A stretch of DNA of 64,000 nt from Pseudo-nitzschia pungens (GCA_037355855.1 CM074760.1:3712501-3776500), one strand, 5' to 3'. Shown: positions 20,102 to 30,506, counted from the first letter of the stretch. Numbers and translations: made by a program. Notes: a model not told the origin generated them from the sequence alone.

Positions 20102-21023
20102 GATGATGGTTTCGATCTTGTTGTTGTTGTTGTTCGGATGCGGTTTTTCTGGCAAGGATCAACGATCCGATTGATTGATTCGACGTTGCTCTGTCTTGAC
20201 TTGCGGTCCGGTACGATACGATACGATACGTGTAGCTTTTGCGCAATCGATAGAGTTGGACCGCACGAACAATCTTGATTGATTGGTTTTCTTTTCGTTC
20301 GATCGATCGATGATTGATGATTGTTGATTTTGTTGAGGGATGATTTCGAGATGATTTCCATGACAGAGAACAGACATCTGAAATCAAAAATCAAAACGGA
20401 ACCATTCGAACCAACCAAACAAAACAAAACAAAACATTCCTGGATCCAATGGCTGGCTCTCAGCTACCGTACGAGTATACAGTAACCTTATTCCTAAAAA
20501 GGTACTAAGTACGAAGTGTTTAGATACTAGATACGGTACCCTACAATGGCCCCAGTGGGAGTATCGAATATCGAAACGATTGCTTCCCCATACGGTACCG
20601 TAATATTTGGGCCTATCCAGATCGTGAGCATCGACGAAAGGAGTAAAACTGCCCGTGACGGGACACCTGACACGACGAGTTCTGTTCTTAGCAATCGATT
20701 CTTTTAGGGTTGAGGTTTAAAACATGACACAACGACGACGAGGTCAACCATCCACCAACCATCGTTCTCACTATTTTCTCAAAATCCCAGAAAAAAAAAT
20801 TACGTTACGAGTAAGGTTACGTAACCTTACGAACAAGTCAAAAAAGTAAGGAAATTGTTCCTCCATTAAAACTCGTACGGTACGATACAAGTAAGGTTAC
20901 TTGATTGACTCGAAGCTACACAATCGGTTCCCGACGACCACGGCAAAAACTAATAATAGCACGGTGCTTGCTTGCCGCTTGCAACAACAACAACAAAAAG
21001 ATCAAGAATCGCGAGAAAGAACC
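20102..21023. other. divergent intergenic region, no gene seen
   Basis: The shared upstream region of two divergently transcribed genes. It contains an ACAAAACAAAAC-type run near 20420, a GATACGATACGATAC microsatellite near 20215, and dense GTAC / TAAGGTTACGTAACCTTA-type palindromes at 20466-20545 and 20800-20900. Promoter elements could not be pinned down. Confidence 0.45.
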
Positions 21024-22223
21024 ATGACCGCCGAATTCAAAAGCTCGGGATTTTCCGCGGTGGACAAGTTTTTTGGTGGGAGCGACGACAACGACAACGA
21101 CAACGACGGCAACAAGAAAACCGAACGGGAGACCGCGAGGGGAACCACCGCGAGTCGATCCGATGGGGCGACCGCGGCCGGCGGAGGAAGGCGGCGGGGA
21201 GGCGTGGGAGCCGCGGTCGAACTCGAGCGCTCGAGGCACCGATCCAAGGGATCGCTCTCGTCCGAGGGTCTCGCCAAGCGGGTGCTGACCGTCGGCCGGA
21301 AGCGCTCCCGCGGCGCGAACGATCACGACGACGACGATCACGATCACGACGACGACGAGGCCTACAACAACGACCACGGCATCGAGGACATCGACAACGA
21401 AGACGGGGGAGGACGGACCGCGATCGCCCGGACAAAGCCGAGGACCAAGAAAACGGACCGCGAGCCGAGCAAAGCCGCAGCTGCCACCAAGACGACGAAA
21501 AAGAAACTCGGAAAGAAGGAGCGGCAGAGACAAAAAGAGCTGGCGGATGCTGATGCTGATGCCATCGAGGTGTTTGCCCCCGTTTTGGAACCCAAGGGGA
21601 GCAACAGCAACAGCAGCAGCAACAACAAGAACGGTGACGCCGCCGTTGAGCCGTTCGCAAACGATGCGGCCCCCGAAACTCCGAACTCGAAAACCACCGC
21701 CGGCGGACACTCCAAAACTGCCGGTGCCGGTGGCGATTCCAATTCCAATTCCAAACCCAAGAAGAAACGCCGCAAGGTCCGGAGCCGGCAAAAGAACATC
21801 CGCAAGGACCACCGCCGCGCCGACGAAAAGCCGGCCCACCTGATCCCCGGGAGCGGAAACTACCGTGGCCGTCCCATGACGCCTGCCACCCGCGAAAAGC
21901 TCAACCTGCCGGCCAGCACCAGCACCAATCCAAACCCGAACAAGAAGCGCCGGTTTCACAAGCCCGGAAGCAGCCCCGGCGAAAGCAGCCCCGGCGACTC
22001 GTTGTTTGTCATTGACCGCAATCCGGAGACACCATCCGGGGACGACCTGGGGGTCAAGCTGGCGATCGACGAGTTTCTGAGCGGCAATGGTGGTGGTGGT
22101 GCAGGTCGGGAGGACAGCCAAGCGGTGGATTCGGGCAACGGTGCACCCAAAGCGGGTGCTGGCAAGGAATCCTCCTCCAAAACCAAAAAGAAGAAGAAGA
22201 AAAAGCGGTTCAAGAATTTATAA
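21024..22223 (+). CDS. Lys/Asp-rich probable nuclear protein, family not recognised
   Basis: I cannot name this 399-residue protein. The ATG at 21024 has a good context (ACCATGA); the frame upstream starts only with TTG. The first residues ([16 protein letters not shown]) look like a conserved short motif. Most of the protein is charged low complexity: poly-Asp/His near 95-120, Lys/Arg-rich segments, Ser/Asn tracts. One dense basic block around residues 255-300 ([16 protein letters not shown], then [11 protein letters not shown] and [12 protein letters not shown]) looks truly conserved and resembles nucleolar or ribosome-assembly proteins; that is inference. The C-terminus is a poly-Lys tail ([11 protein letters not shown]) that could serve as a nuclear localisation signal. 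It converges on the CCDC12 gene. Confidence 0.65.
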   Translation: MTAEFKSSGFSAVDKFFGGSDDNDNDNDGNKKTERETARGTTASRSDGATAAGGGRRRGGVGAAVELERSRHRSKGSLSSEGLAKRVLTVGRKRSRGANDHDDDDHDHDDDEAYNNDHGIEDIDNEDGGGRTAIARTKPRTKKTDREPSKAAAATKTTKKKLGKKERQRQKELADADADAIEVFAPVLEPKGSNSNSSSNNKNGDAAVEPFANDAAPETPNSKTTAGGHSKTAGAGGDSNSNSKPKKKRRKVRSRQKNIRKDHRRADEKPAHLIPGSGNYRGRPMTPATREKLNLPASTSTNPNPNKKRRFHKPGSSPGESSPGDSLFVIDRNPETPSGDDLGVKLAIDEFLSGNGGGGAGREDSQAVDSGNGAPKAGAGKESSSKTKKKKKKKRFKNL

Positions 22224-22691
22224 CCCAACGAGCGAGCAAAACTGCAGCGCGTATCGTACGTGTAGCTAGTGTAAGAGAAAGTGCGTTGTTCTGGTTCGAG
22301 ACTTTATTATAGCATTCCTGTTGATTTTGTTGTTGTTGTTGTCGTTGCGATTAATATTTGTGCCGATCGTTGTTTGGTTGTCTGGTAGGCGACATGTTAC
22401 CAGAGTTGGATGGATTGGATTGTTTTGCTCCCCCGTGCATCGGACCCTTCCATCGGATCGAAGGCAGGAATCCCATTCGATCGATGCATTCGTTTCACAA
22501 AACTACGTATTTTCTTCGTTCGTTCGTTCATTGATTCGTGGATTGCGCCCGTATCGCTCGGCACACTGTCCGTTCCATTCGACTCCATTTCCGAGTCAAC
22601 AGTCATTGTTCTATTTTATTTCATTCCATTCCATTCCATTTTCCGCAACAATCCATAACCTGCATCCACCCGCAACACACCCATCCGCCCA
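22224..22691. other. convergent intergenic region, no gene seen
   Basis: A T-rich spacer shared by two 3' ends. It holds a TTG trinucleotide run near 22325 and a CATTC pentamer run around 22620-22640. Frames here are open only because of base composition. Confidence 0.45.
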
Positions 22692-23381
22692 TCAATCCAG
22701 ATCGGAACCTCCGCCATCGTCACCGATGGCGTTGGCGGCCTCCGATTCCAATCGCTCCCTCAGGATTTCCACGATCGCCTTTTGCGTCCGCTTTTCCAGC
22801 CGCGCCAGCTTGTCGGCGACGTCTCTCTTGAGATCCCAGTTGCTCTTTTTGGGGGCCAGGTCGGAAACCGTCTCGGTCGGAACCCTCGCGTTCGATAATG
22901 ATGAAACGGATGCGGATGCGGATGCGGATGCCGATGATGCGGCGTCCTCGCGGGCCTCTCGCAGCGCCTTCCGCAGCGCGTCGGAGGGGGTCCGCGCCGG
23001 CGGTGGTGGCATCGTTTGCGTTTGCGTCGGATCCCGATTCCGCGCGCCGCTTTCGAGGGGCGCGGTCCGCGGTCGCTTCGAGGACGGGGGTCCGGCATCC
23101 GTCGTCGGTGATTCGTCGTTCTCGGCGTCACCGGAGTCGTCGGCATTGTTGTTGTTGTTGCTGTTGTTGTTGCTGCCGCCGAGGCCCTTGTCGGTGGGCG
23201 CGTAATTCCGAAAGGAAAGGTTCGGTTTCGGTTTCGTCTTTGTCGTGCCCGTCGCGGTCGCGGATTGTGTTTGGTCGTTGCGTTTGTCGTTGTCGTTGTC
23301 GTTGTCGTCGGCGGCGGGTTGTTTGGTTCTGCCCGCTCGGGCAGCCAGGGCTCTGAGACGCGCTTTCCTATCTTCGGCCAT
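22692..23381 (-). CDS. CCDC12: CCDC12/cwf18-family pre-mRNA splicing factor
   Basis: Small spliceosome-associated protein of 229 residues. The N-terminus (MAEDRKARLRALAARAG) and the later NLSFRNYAPTDKGL block match the cwf18/CCDC12 pattern. The diagnostic C-terminal segment DLAPKKSNWDLKRDVADKL followed by LEKRTQKAIVEILRERL is a long basic helix shared across this family. The middle is a poorly conserved Asn/Asp/Pro-rich insert with a run of alternating Ser-Ala, making the protein longer than typical members (about 165 residues). The start is a true ATG at 23381. It diverges from the RED/IK-like gene, another probable spliceosome component. Confidence 0.85.
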   Translation of the reverse strand: MAEDRKARLRALAARAGRTKQPAADDNDNDNDKRNDQTQSATATGTTKTKPKPNLSFRNYAPTDKGLGGSNNNSNNNNNADDSGDAENDESPTTDAGPPSSKRPRTAPLESGARNRDPTQTQTMPPPPARTPSDALRKALREAREDAASSASASASASVSSLSNARVPTETVSDLAPKKSNWDLKRDVADKLARLEKRTQKAIVEILRERLESEAANAIGDDGGGSDLD

Positions 23382-24339
23382 GGGTGCGTTTGGGATTCGA
23401 GTGTACGGTATGGAATGGATCGGTCGGTCGATTGTCCGAAGTATGTGTGTTGTTTGTACCGTACTTACGGGTAATTAATTAACTTACTGTAGTGTAGGCA
23501 AGGAAGCTGTTCGATGTTGGTTCATCTGTGTGGCTTGTGGCGTGTGGATGCGGTGTGTATGTTCCAAAACCGCGAAACGAGAAACTACAGCGTTCCTTCT
23601 TTCGAAAGCTTTCGGGTTTGAATTTGGGGGAAATGGAATATGTTGTATGTGTACCATCTTCAATTAGTGGAGTTGTAAGAAATAATCCTTAACTCTTGTA
23701 GGATTGACAACGGAGCTTTAACTTCCTTAAGAAGTGGAAGAGTGTGAGAAACCGGATTTTGGTAAAAACAGGAAAAAGCTGTTTCTTATGCGTAGCTCTG
23801 GGCGAAAATCAACGCTTAAAAAGACTGTCATTCTTTGCTATGAAAATAGATATTTTAGATGTTTTTAATAGGAAATAGCTTTATTAATTGATCCGTTTTT
23901 TAATCAGTTGGCATAATATATTGGATTGGACTTTAAAATGCCGTGATGGCGGTGTACAACTCCACTACCCCCCGAGGTCCAATCTGTAGGAGGAAGGTTA
24001 AAATCTTACCGTACGGATCTGTAGAGGTTGACCCAATAAGATGTGCAACGTGCAATGCAGTAAACCTTACGTGTACGTGTAGGTGTACGTAGTTACGGCG
24101 TAGTAGTTTTTCACGTCGACAAGCATCTGTTTGTGGAATCAATCAGAATGAATTCAATCTCTTCTAAAATCAAAATCAAAATCAATCTCAATCAACCATC
24201 GGGAACGACAGATGATAAGATTACCGTAGTAGGTTCCTCTCATAATATTATCATTCACCAACCGTCGTCCATCCCGGCATTCTAATATCCATTCGTCGAG
24301 TACGGCATCTGGTACAGGAACTAGCAACGCAACGCGACC
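23382..24339. other. divergent intergenic region, no gene seen
   Basis: The upstream region shared by the CCDC12 and RED/IK-like genes. It is AT-rich, with GTAC/TTACCG motifs near 23455-23475 and 24005-24095. No coding frame or RNA gene was recognised. Confidence 0.45.
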
Positions 24340-25605
24340 ATGGACAACGACGCCTTCAAGAACCTGGTGCGGACCCGCGCCGCGAATTCCGCCGCGGCCG
24401 GCAGCAGCGAGGCGATCGCCCGCAGGGCCGTGGAAGACGAGTTTCGAACCAAAAAGAAGAAACGAAAGCGCGGCGCCGGTGGCTACGCGTCGTCTTCGGA
24501 CGAAGACGATCGGACCGACGACCGCGATCGGCGGGACAACGGCAAGCGACGGCAAACCAACAACACCGGCGTTGGCGTTGGCGTCGGCGTTGGCGTTGGC
24601 GAGCAAGCAAACGACAGCGACGATTCCAGAGCCATCCGGAAGGATCTGTCGTCGCGATATCGAGACCGAGCGAAGGAACGACGCGAGGGAACGTCTGCGA
24701 CGACGACGAATCCCGACGCCAGCAATGAAAAGAACAACAGCGATAACAACACCAACAACAGCTTGTTCATTATACCCCGCAACATCAAGGGACTCGACAT
24801 TGCGCTGGCGCGAAAAGAGCGGCGGGAACTCCTGAAGAAATCGACTACCGCCGCTGCCGGAGCATCCCACAAAGACAACGACAACGACAACAACAAAAAT
24901 ACAACCGTTGCTTCGAACGTTCGAAACAAACTGCCGACCGTGGATGAGGCGCACCGCATCCTGGAGGACTTTTTGGCGTCGACCGCAGACACGACCGCCG
25001 AAAGCAACGGCAAAAGCAAAAGCAACGGCAACGGCAACAATACAGAGAATCGTTCTCTGAGCAAACCCATCGTCGACTACCTCGAGGAACTCTTCCGGTG
25101 GAAGACCCTGGACGTTTCTTCCTGGGACGACGTCCGAGCTTCGTCGTCTTCCGCCGCGAGGACGCTCCGGCGCACCAGGTACGCCCTCGCCATCGACGGG
25201 AATCCCTCGGACACGGACCGGGCCTGGGAACACCCGAGGGAGCACACCCTTTCGGGCAGGGGTGGTGGAGCCACACGGGAAGGTTCGTCGCTGGACGTCG
25301 AAGCCGTCCGAAGGATCGATGCCGTCTTTCGGTACCGCAGGAGCCTGCGGGAGGGCATGGGCATGGGCATGGTGGTGCCGTCGTCGGAATCGACATCCAA
25401 ATCGACATCGACATCGACATCGACATCAACATCAACATCGACATCAAAACGCCGGTCACCGAGCCGGACGGGGACGGAAGGGACGATGCCGAACGATGCA
25501 GACACGGACGGGGCAGATTCCGAACCGACCGGGACGGTGCGCAAAGATGTCGCTTCTGCGCCCAGCGACGACGATGACGACATGTTCGGGGGTCTCGACG
25601 ATTGA
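24340..25605 (+). CDS. RED/IK-like probable spliceosome protein
   Basis: 421 residues from an ATG in a good context (ACCATGG). The opening MDNDAFKNLVRTRA, the basic segment near 35-45, and SRYRDRAKERREG near 105-117 resemble the RED (IK/SMU2) N-terminal domain, which belongs to the spliceosomal B complex. A later NIKGLDIALARKERREL fits the HLVKGLDYALL-type motif of the same family. The C-terminal half does not show the known RED repeats and instead carries Ser/Thr/Asp simple-sequence tracts, including a run of Ser-Thr pairs near residue 350. It ends in an acidic DDDDDMFGGLDD. The assignment is by motif only; a different nuclear protein with a shared N-terminal motif remains possible. Confidence 0.6.
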   Translation: MDNDAFKNLVRTRAANSAAAGSSEAIARRAVEDEFRTKKKKRKRGAGGYASSSDEDDRTDDRDRRDNGKRRQTNNTGVGVGVGVGVGEQANDSDDSRAIRKDLSSRYRDRAKERREGTSATTTNPDASNEKNNSDNNTNNSLFIIPRNIKGLDIALARKERRELLKKSTTAAAGASHKDNDNDNNKNTTVASNVRNKLPTVDEAHRILEDFLASTADTTAESNGKSKSNGNGNNTENRSLSKPIVDYLEELFRWKTLDVSSWDDVRASSSSAARTLRRTRYALAIDGNPSDTDRAWEHPREHTLSGRGGGATREGSSLDVEAVRRIDAVFRYRRSLREGMGMGMVVPSSESTSKSTSTSTSTSTSTSTSKRRSPSRTGTEGTMPNDADTDGADSEPTGTVRKDVASAPSDDDDDMFGGLDD

Positions 25606-26210
25606 CGTCCCAGCTTGCGCGCACCAATGGTCGGTTTGGGTATGGATAGATAGCTATGGATAGCTGTAATCGCAATTAATGAGAAAACTGTTGTGCTCGG
25701 AACGAATCGCGAACAGGATTGATTTCATTTTATTTCAATTCATTTCATTCGAAACACGCGTCGGTCGGCCCAAGAACGTGTTGTACGTGTCGTTTTACGA
25801 TCGTTCGTTCGCTTGTGCCCTATCGACGATGCAACCACCAAGTGCTCTGATTTCGTTGCCGTATCAACTTTGTCGTTCTTTCTTGACTGTAATAATAATA
25901 ATATATTTATAAATATTTACTGTAATTGTTTCTCTTGCATTTTATGAATAATATTTTTTTTGTTACGAATAATAAAATGTCTCCGCGTGTTCCGGACGTT
26001 TTCAAACTATATAAATTGTAAATGATACTTATGCGATGGAAGACAACGGATCGATGGTGTCGTTGTTGTATCGACTGCATCGGTTGTCCGTCTTCTTGTC
26101 TAACTCTCGATTGGTGAGAGGGGTGCTGTGTTTTTGCTTTGCTTTGCTTTGTTTTGCTTTGCTTTGCTTTTTGGGTGTATGAACTGTGTATTGTCGATGG
26201 TTGTTATCTA
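25606..26210. other. convergent intergenic region, no gene seen
   Basis: AT-rich spacer between two convergent 3' ends, with ATAATAATAATATATTTATAA-like sequence near 25890-25915 and a TTTGC pentamer microsatellite near 26133-26170. Both would suit 3' UTR or polyadenylation regions. Confidence 0.45.
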
Positions 26211-28310
26211 TTAAAAGACGGTGCCGTCGTCGATTCTGAGGGAGAAGGTGTCCTCGTCTCCGCACTCCCCGTTGGTGGCGACGTCCTCGCCCTGGACGAT
26301 CAATCCAAAGTCGAGGAGGCCTTCCCCGCCGACGATCGCCGCCAGATTGACGGTGAGGAGCTCCGAGAACACCGCTTCGTCGCCCGGCTGCTCCAGGAGG
26401 AGGGGCTCGTCCCCGACGGTGAGGGGCTGGGTGCCGACGAACGGGGTGGTCTTGAGGGCGCCGGTCAGCAGCGTTCCGCGCTCGCCGGTGTTGGTGACGG
26501 TGTACTGAATGGTGAGATCGGCGTAGATCGTTTTCAGTCCCTCCTCCTCGTTTCGGAACCCGACCAGCTGGAGGCTTCCGAAGGTGTCGGAGAGGTTGAG
26601 AGAGAAACCGGCCCGGCACCGCACACCGATCCTCATGACCTGCAGGAGCCTTCCCGGACCAAAGGTTTCGGAGAGGGCCCGGATGTCGATGCTGATGGAT
26701 TCCAGGTCCTGGCCGTCGAGGGGGATGGAGAAGACACTCCCCTCGTTGACGATGCCTCCGTACAGCAAGGTTCCTTTGTCGTAGGCTCGGATGTACACGG
26801 AGGACGGCCGGGGCTCGTCCACCGAGGAGTCGTCGAAGCAGTGATATCCGACCTGGGTGTTGTTTCCATTGCAGAACAAATCCGCAATGTACAAGAACCG
26901 GAGTTCCTGTGGGTCGCTGCCGATGCACGAAGCTCCCAGGGGATTCGTGAACACGCAGGGATCCCCGCTCTCGTCTTCGCAGGTGACGCTCGCCGAGATG
27001 TCGCAAGACGCGGACGTCGGCGATTCGCTCGCCGCGGACGGGGCCGCCGACACCGAGGGCGCGGCGGAGAGAGTGGGATTGGGCGTTGCGGTCGGACCCG
27101 GGGTCGCGGTCGGAGCGCTCGACTGCGAGGGGTACGACGAAGTGGTGGGAGCCGCCGAAACCGTGGGATTGGCGGATACCGTCGGGGCGCTCGAAGCGGA
27201 GGGGTACGACGAAGTGGTGGGATTGGCCGAAACCGTGGGATTGGCGGATACCGTCGGGGCGCTCGAAGCGGAGGGGTACGACGAAGTGGTGGGGGACGCC
27301 GAAACCGTGGGATTGGCGGATACCGTCGGGGCGCTCGAAGCGGAGGGGTACGACGAAGTGGTGGGGGGCGCCGAAACCGTAGGTTTGGCGGATACCGTTG
27401 GAGCACTCGTGAAAGAAGGGGCTCGTGAAGATGTAGAAGCCGGTGAAACCGTAGGTTGGCCAGGAACTATTAAGCCACTTTTAAATGTTGGAGCACTAGA
27501 CTGCGAGGGGGCATGCGAAACCGTAGGTTTGGGTGATACCGTAGGACCAGGTTTAGTTGTTGGAGCACTAGACTGCGAGGGGGCATGTGAAGATGTGGGA
27601 GCTGGTGAAACCGTAGGTTCGGGTGAAACCGAAGGACCAGGTGTAGTTGTTGGAGCAATAGACTCCGAGGGGGCATGTGAAGATGTGGGAGCTGGTGAAA
27701 CCGTTGGTTGGGCTGAAACCGTAGGCTGGGGTGATACCGTAGGACTAGGTGTAGTTGTTGGAGCACTCGACTGCGAAGGAGCATGTGAAGATGTGGGAGC
27801 TGGTGAAGCCGTAGGTTTGGACGATACCGTGGGACTATTCGAATTTGAGGGAGCAGCTGAAACAGTCGGTTTACTTGATACAGTTGGATTCGCTGTAGTA
27901 GGTGCAGGGGAAGCTGTCGGTTTCGACGACGGCACCATCGTCGGAGGAAGAGTCGGTCTAGCTGTCGGTTTCGACGACGGCATCATCGTCGGAGGAAGAG
28001 TCGGTCTAGCTGTCGGTTTCGACGACGGCATCATCGTCGGAGGAAGAGTCGGTGTTGTTGGTGCCTTAGAGGGAGCAATGGGAGAAGGAGTCGGACGCAG
28101 AGTTGGACGAGGTGTCGGTTTCACAGTAGGAACAGGTGTTGGAACGACAAAACTGTCGACGATGTCTTTCTCTAGCCTATCCCAAAACGCTGCATCTTCT
28201 GTATCGGCAATTCTCCTTTGGTTTGGTAGACTATCAGAAGCCGATTCGATATGTTGACTATTGATGGCAAGAAGGACGCCTACTGCTTGAAAGAAGAGTA
28301 GGGATTTCAT
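26211..28310 (-). CDS. secreted Pro-Thr-Ser repeat protein with a Cys-containing C-terminal domain
   Basis: 699 residues, function unknown. The N-terminus (MKSLLFFQAVGVLLAI) is a clear signal peptide, so the protein should be secreted or go to the cell surface or wall. Residues 55-420 are a low-complexity region of PT and PTxS motifs, including three 16-residue repeats and four 24-residue repeats encoded by exact DNA repeats. This is likely heavily glycosylated and extended. From about residue 425 a globular domain of some 270 residues begins, with several Cys and alternating hydrophobic beta-like strands, ending at IDDGTVF. Similar PTxS linkers are frequent in diatom extracellular proteins. 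I cannot name the C-terminal domain. A 466-codon antisense frame over the repeats is a composition shadow. Confidence 0.8.
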   Translation of the reverse strand: MKSLLFFQAVGVLLAINSQHIESASDSLPNQRRIADTEDAAFWDRLEKDIVDSFVVPTPVPTVKPTPRPTLRPTPSPIAPSKAPTTPTLPPTMMPSSKPTARPTLPPTMMPSSKPTARPTLPPTMVPSSKPTASPAPTTANPTVSSKPTVSAAPSNSNSPTVSSKPTASPAPTSSHAPSQSSAPTTTPSPTVSPQPTVSAQPTVSPAPTSSHAPSESIAPTTTPGPSVSPEPTVSPAPTSSHAPSQSSAPTTKPGPTVSPKPTVSHAPSQSSAPTFKSGLIVPGQPTVSPASTSSRAPSFTSAPTVSAKPTVSAPPTTSSYPSASSAPTVSANPTVSASPTTSSYPSASSAPTVSANPTVSANPTTSSYPSASSAPTVSANPTVSAAPTTSSYPSQSSAPTATPGPTATPNPTLSAAPSVSAAPSAASESPTSASCDISASVTCEDESGDPCVFTNPLGASCIGSDPQELRFLYIADLFCNGNNTQVGYHCFDDSSVDEPRPSSVYIRAYDKGTLLYGGIVNEGSVFSIPLDGQDLESISIDIRALSETFGPGRLLQVMRIGVRCRAGFSLNLSDTFGSLQLVGFRNEEEGLKTIYADLTIQYTVTNTGERGTLLTGALKTTPFVGTQPLTVGDEPLLLEQPGDEAVFSELLTVNLAAIVGGEGLLDFGLIVQGEDVATNGECGDEDTFSLRIDDGTVF
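27113..27400. repeat. 72-bp coding minisatellite, four units
   Basis: Four head-to-tail units recur at exactly 72-bp spacing (GGTACGACG at 27131, 27203, 27275, 27347), encoding 24-residue Pro-Thr-Ser-Tyr repeats. Near-identity between units suggests recent expansion. Confidence 0.9.
27914..28060. repeat. 48-bp coding minisatellite, three units
   Basis: Three units at 48-bp spacing encode a 16-residue Ser-Lys-Pro-Thr-Ala-Arg-Pro-Thr repeat just after the signal peptide region of the secreted protein. Confidence 0.85.
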
Positions 28311-29195
28311 TGTTACTACTACTTCCTCCTCACACCACTTTCTCTTGTTTAATTTGATGCCAAACTCAATTGATATCGATACACCTCGTTATATATATAC
28401 CTTTACCTCTCTTCCGGTCTTGAGTTGCTTGTGGTGTACAGCACGTTGGCCAAAACTTTCCTTTTCGAAATAGTGGGAGCAGATGTGGAACGCATGGGTA
28501 GAAAATATCAATTTCTTGTCGGATGCACTTTTTTGTCTCTTAGCGATGATCGATCGCTGAATCTCAAGCTTTACGTACTGTAAGATCGTAAGCAATCCCG
28601 TGTGATCATAAGCCCAAGCAAAGAGGTCTCTTAATAATATTTTATTTAACCTCAAAACTCAACGTTTCAGGAAGCATAAGTGATAATCATACGTACTGTA
28701 CCTATGTCCTCGTACATTCGTACTTTGGGATTGATTCTGAAAAAAAATGATATTATTTCGTGTGACGATTGTTTTTCATTTTGAGATTGCAATCATCCCC
28801 CCCAACCAAAAAATTCGAAATTCTGCAATCCAACCGAACTTTTTGGCCAAAAAATCCTCTCGGAATCTCGTAGTTGCACAGGTCCTCTGAACTTTGAAAA
28901 GCAACGACGTACAGGAATGAGACGAGTTATTCATATGTACTTGTACATCAATTACTGGCTTGTTCCTTTTGAACGAAAAGGGAAGCAATGAAGAAGATCC
29001 TTCCACCTTCGCAGAAATAATCGATATCATCGAGAAATCCTGTCAGAAATTCACGTCTCGTCTCTCCTAGTGGGGTGTGTCCCACTGCAGACTCCCACTG
29101 CAGACGACACCAAGGCGTGTACGTGGATCAAACTATAGTAGAGTTTCATATCGAAAGAGGTCAAGGCCACGTTCAACGTCAAAAATTTGAAGATA
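28311..29195. other. divergent intergenic region, no gene seen
   Basis: The upstream region shared by the secreted PTxS protein (left) and the kinase-like gene (right). A TATATATA stretch near 28390 is a candidate TATA element for the left gene. The ORFs inside lack protein character. Confidence 0.45.
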
Positions 29196-30506
29196 ATGAC
29201 GCAGCGTAAATCGACAACTGTATTGATTGGTTTGGCGTCGTGTATTGCGATTGTTTCCTTTGTAGCTTACAGTGCGCGTAACGTCGAGAAGAAAATACCT
29301 GGAACGAAAAAATCATCGAAGGATGAATTGGTGGCAAAGAAGAGATCAAGTCCAGAGCGACAAAATCTAGCCAAAAATAGAGACAGAGCATCAAATGCAG
29401 GCTGCAAACCCATGTTCAAATTCGCAAACCAGGAATTGTCGAAAAAAATAATAAACATGGCAGATCAGAGGGCTAGGAGATGGATGTCCTTCCAGATATC
29501 TGGAGCCCATCGTATGGTTGGCCAAGTTGGTGGAAAATCGCACAATCCAATTTTGATCCTTGACACGATGGTGATGAAACCAGTTAGGCATGATCATCGT
29601 GGAGTCCGCGAGATCGCTTTTTACGAAGCAATGCAAGCCTCTTCCAAGCGAACTGGATTTGAAACTTATTGCTCACTCTTTTCGGAGCAAGAAAAATATT
29701 GTAACAGAGCCGTTGTAGATATAGAGACGAAACTGCTATACCGATTGGAACCGCACACTGCAAGATACTTTGGTACTGTTGAATATCATCACAATACTGG
29801 TACTAACTGCAACGAGCAAAAGTCTTCGATGGATGAAGCAACTCAACCATATGGTATCAAACCAAACTCTTACCTTCTCCTGAACAACATCACAAAAAAC
29901 TTTTCTCGCCCATGCGTTTTAGACATAAAAATGGGAACTCAAACTTACGAGCCGGATGCGCCGAAAGAGAAAAAGTCTTACGAACTCGGCAAATACTCCT
30001 CACAAAAAGGTTTTGGATTTCGTTTGACCGCCATGAGAATATATGATCCAACGAATGCTGACGCCGACGAGGACGGTTATATTTATTACCCCAAACAATT
30101 CGGTCGGTCTCTGTCAACCCGCGAATCCGTGAAAGCATCTCTATTAAACTTTCTGGGAGGACCCGATCTTCCCAAAGATGTACGGGCCAATAGAACGAGT
30201 GCAATTCAAAGAATCCTGTCCATACTGAAAATGATCAGAGGATGGTTTCGCGACAACAAGTCTTTTGCATTTTATGGCAGTTCGATCCTCGTCGTCTACG
30301 AAGGAGAAACGGTACTTGACGATATCCGTGGAATAGAACTAGATATGGCAAAAGCAAAAATGATAGACTTCGGTAGAGTAAGAAGGCAACCTGGTGGTGA
30401 TTTGGGCTACTTGAAGGGTCTGAAAACACTCATCGTCATTTTTGAAGAGATCCTCAGAGAGTCGTTCCTAGACGAATCGACATATATCAGACCGAGTGGG
30501 AAGTAA
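29196..30506 (+). CDS. inositol polyphosphate kinase family protein with an N-terminal membrane anchor
   Basis: Likely transfers phosphate to inositol phosphates (IPMK/IP6K/IP3K superfamily). 436 residues from the ATG at 29196; the frame upstream begins only with TTG. The signature PCVLDIKMG (P-x3-D-x-K-x-G) lies near residue 240, SSILVVYEG near 365, and the metal-binding MIDFGRV followed by DLGYLKGLKTLI near the C-terminus; all fit the family. Residues 9-25 form a strongly hydrophobic segment flanked by basic residues, so the enzyme is predicted to be a type II membrane or secretory-pathway protein. This is unusual, since characterised members are soluble. It converges on RPN2 with about 130 bp between stop codons. 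Confidence 0.8.
   Translation: MTQRKSTTVLIGLASCIAIVSFVAYSARNVEKKIPGTKKSSKDELVAKKRSSPERQNLAKNRDRASNAGCKPMFKFANQELSKKIINMADQRARRWMSFQISGAHRMVGQVGGKSHNPILILDTMVMKPVRHDHRGVREIAFYEAMQASSKRTGFETYCSLFSEQEKYCNRAVVDIETKLLYRLEPHTARYFGTVEYHHNTGTNCNEQKSSMDEATQPYGIKPNSYLLLNNITKNFSRPCVLDIKMGTQTYEPDAPKEKKSYELGKYSSQKGFGFRLTAMRIYDPTNADADEDGYIYYPKQFGRSLSTRESVKASLLNFLGGPDLPKDVRANRTSAIQRILSILKMIRGWFRDNKSFAFYGSSILVVYEGETVLDDIRGIELDMAKAKMIDFGRVRRQPGGDLGYLKGLKTLIVIFEEILRESFLDESTYIRPSGK

Noticed and set aside
20916..22121. 401-codon antisense frame
   Set aside because: Shadow of the Lys/Asp-rich gene at 21024-22223; the translation is Val/Gly/Arg low complexity.
26857..28257. 466-codon antisense frame over the PTxS gene
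   Set aside because: It reads the minisatellite backwards; the sense strand has a signal peptide and a structured domain.
28389..29030. two short minus-strand ORFs between the secreted protein and the kinase-like gene
   Set aside because: No protein character was seen; the region is best read as a divergent promoter region.
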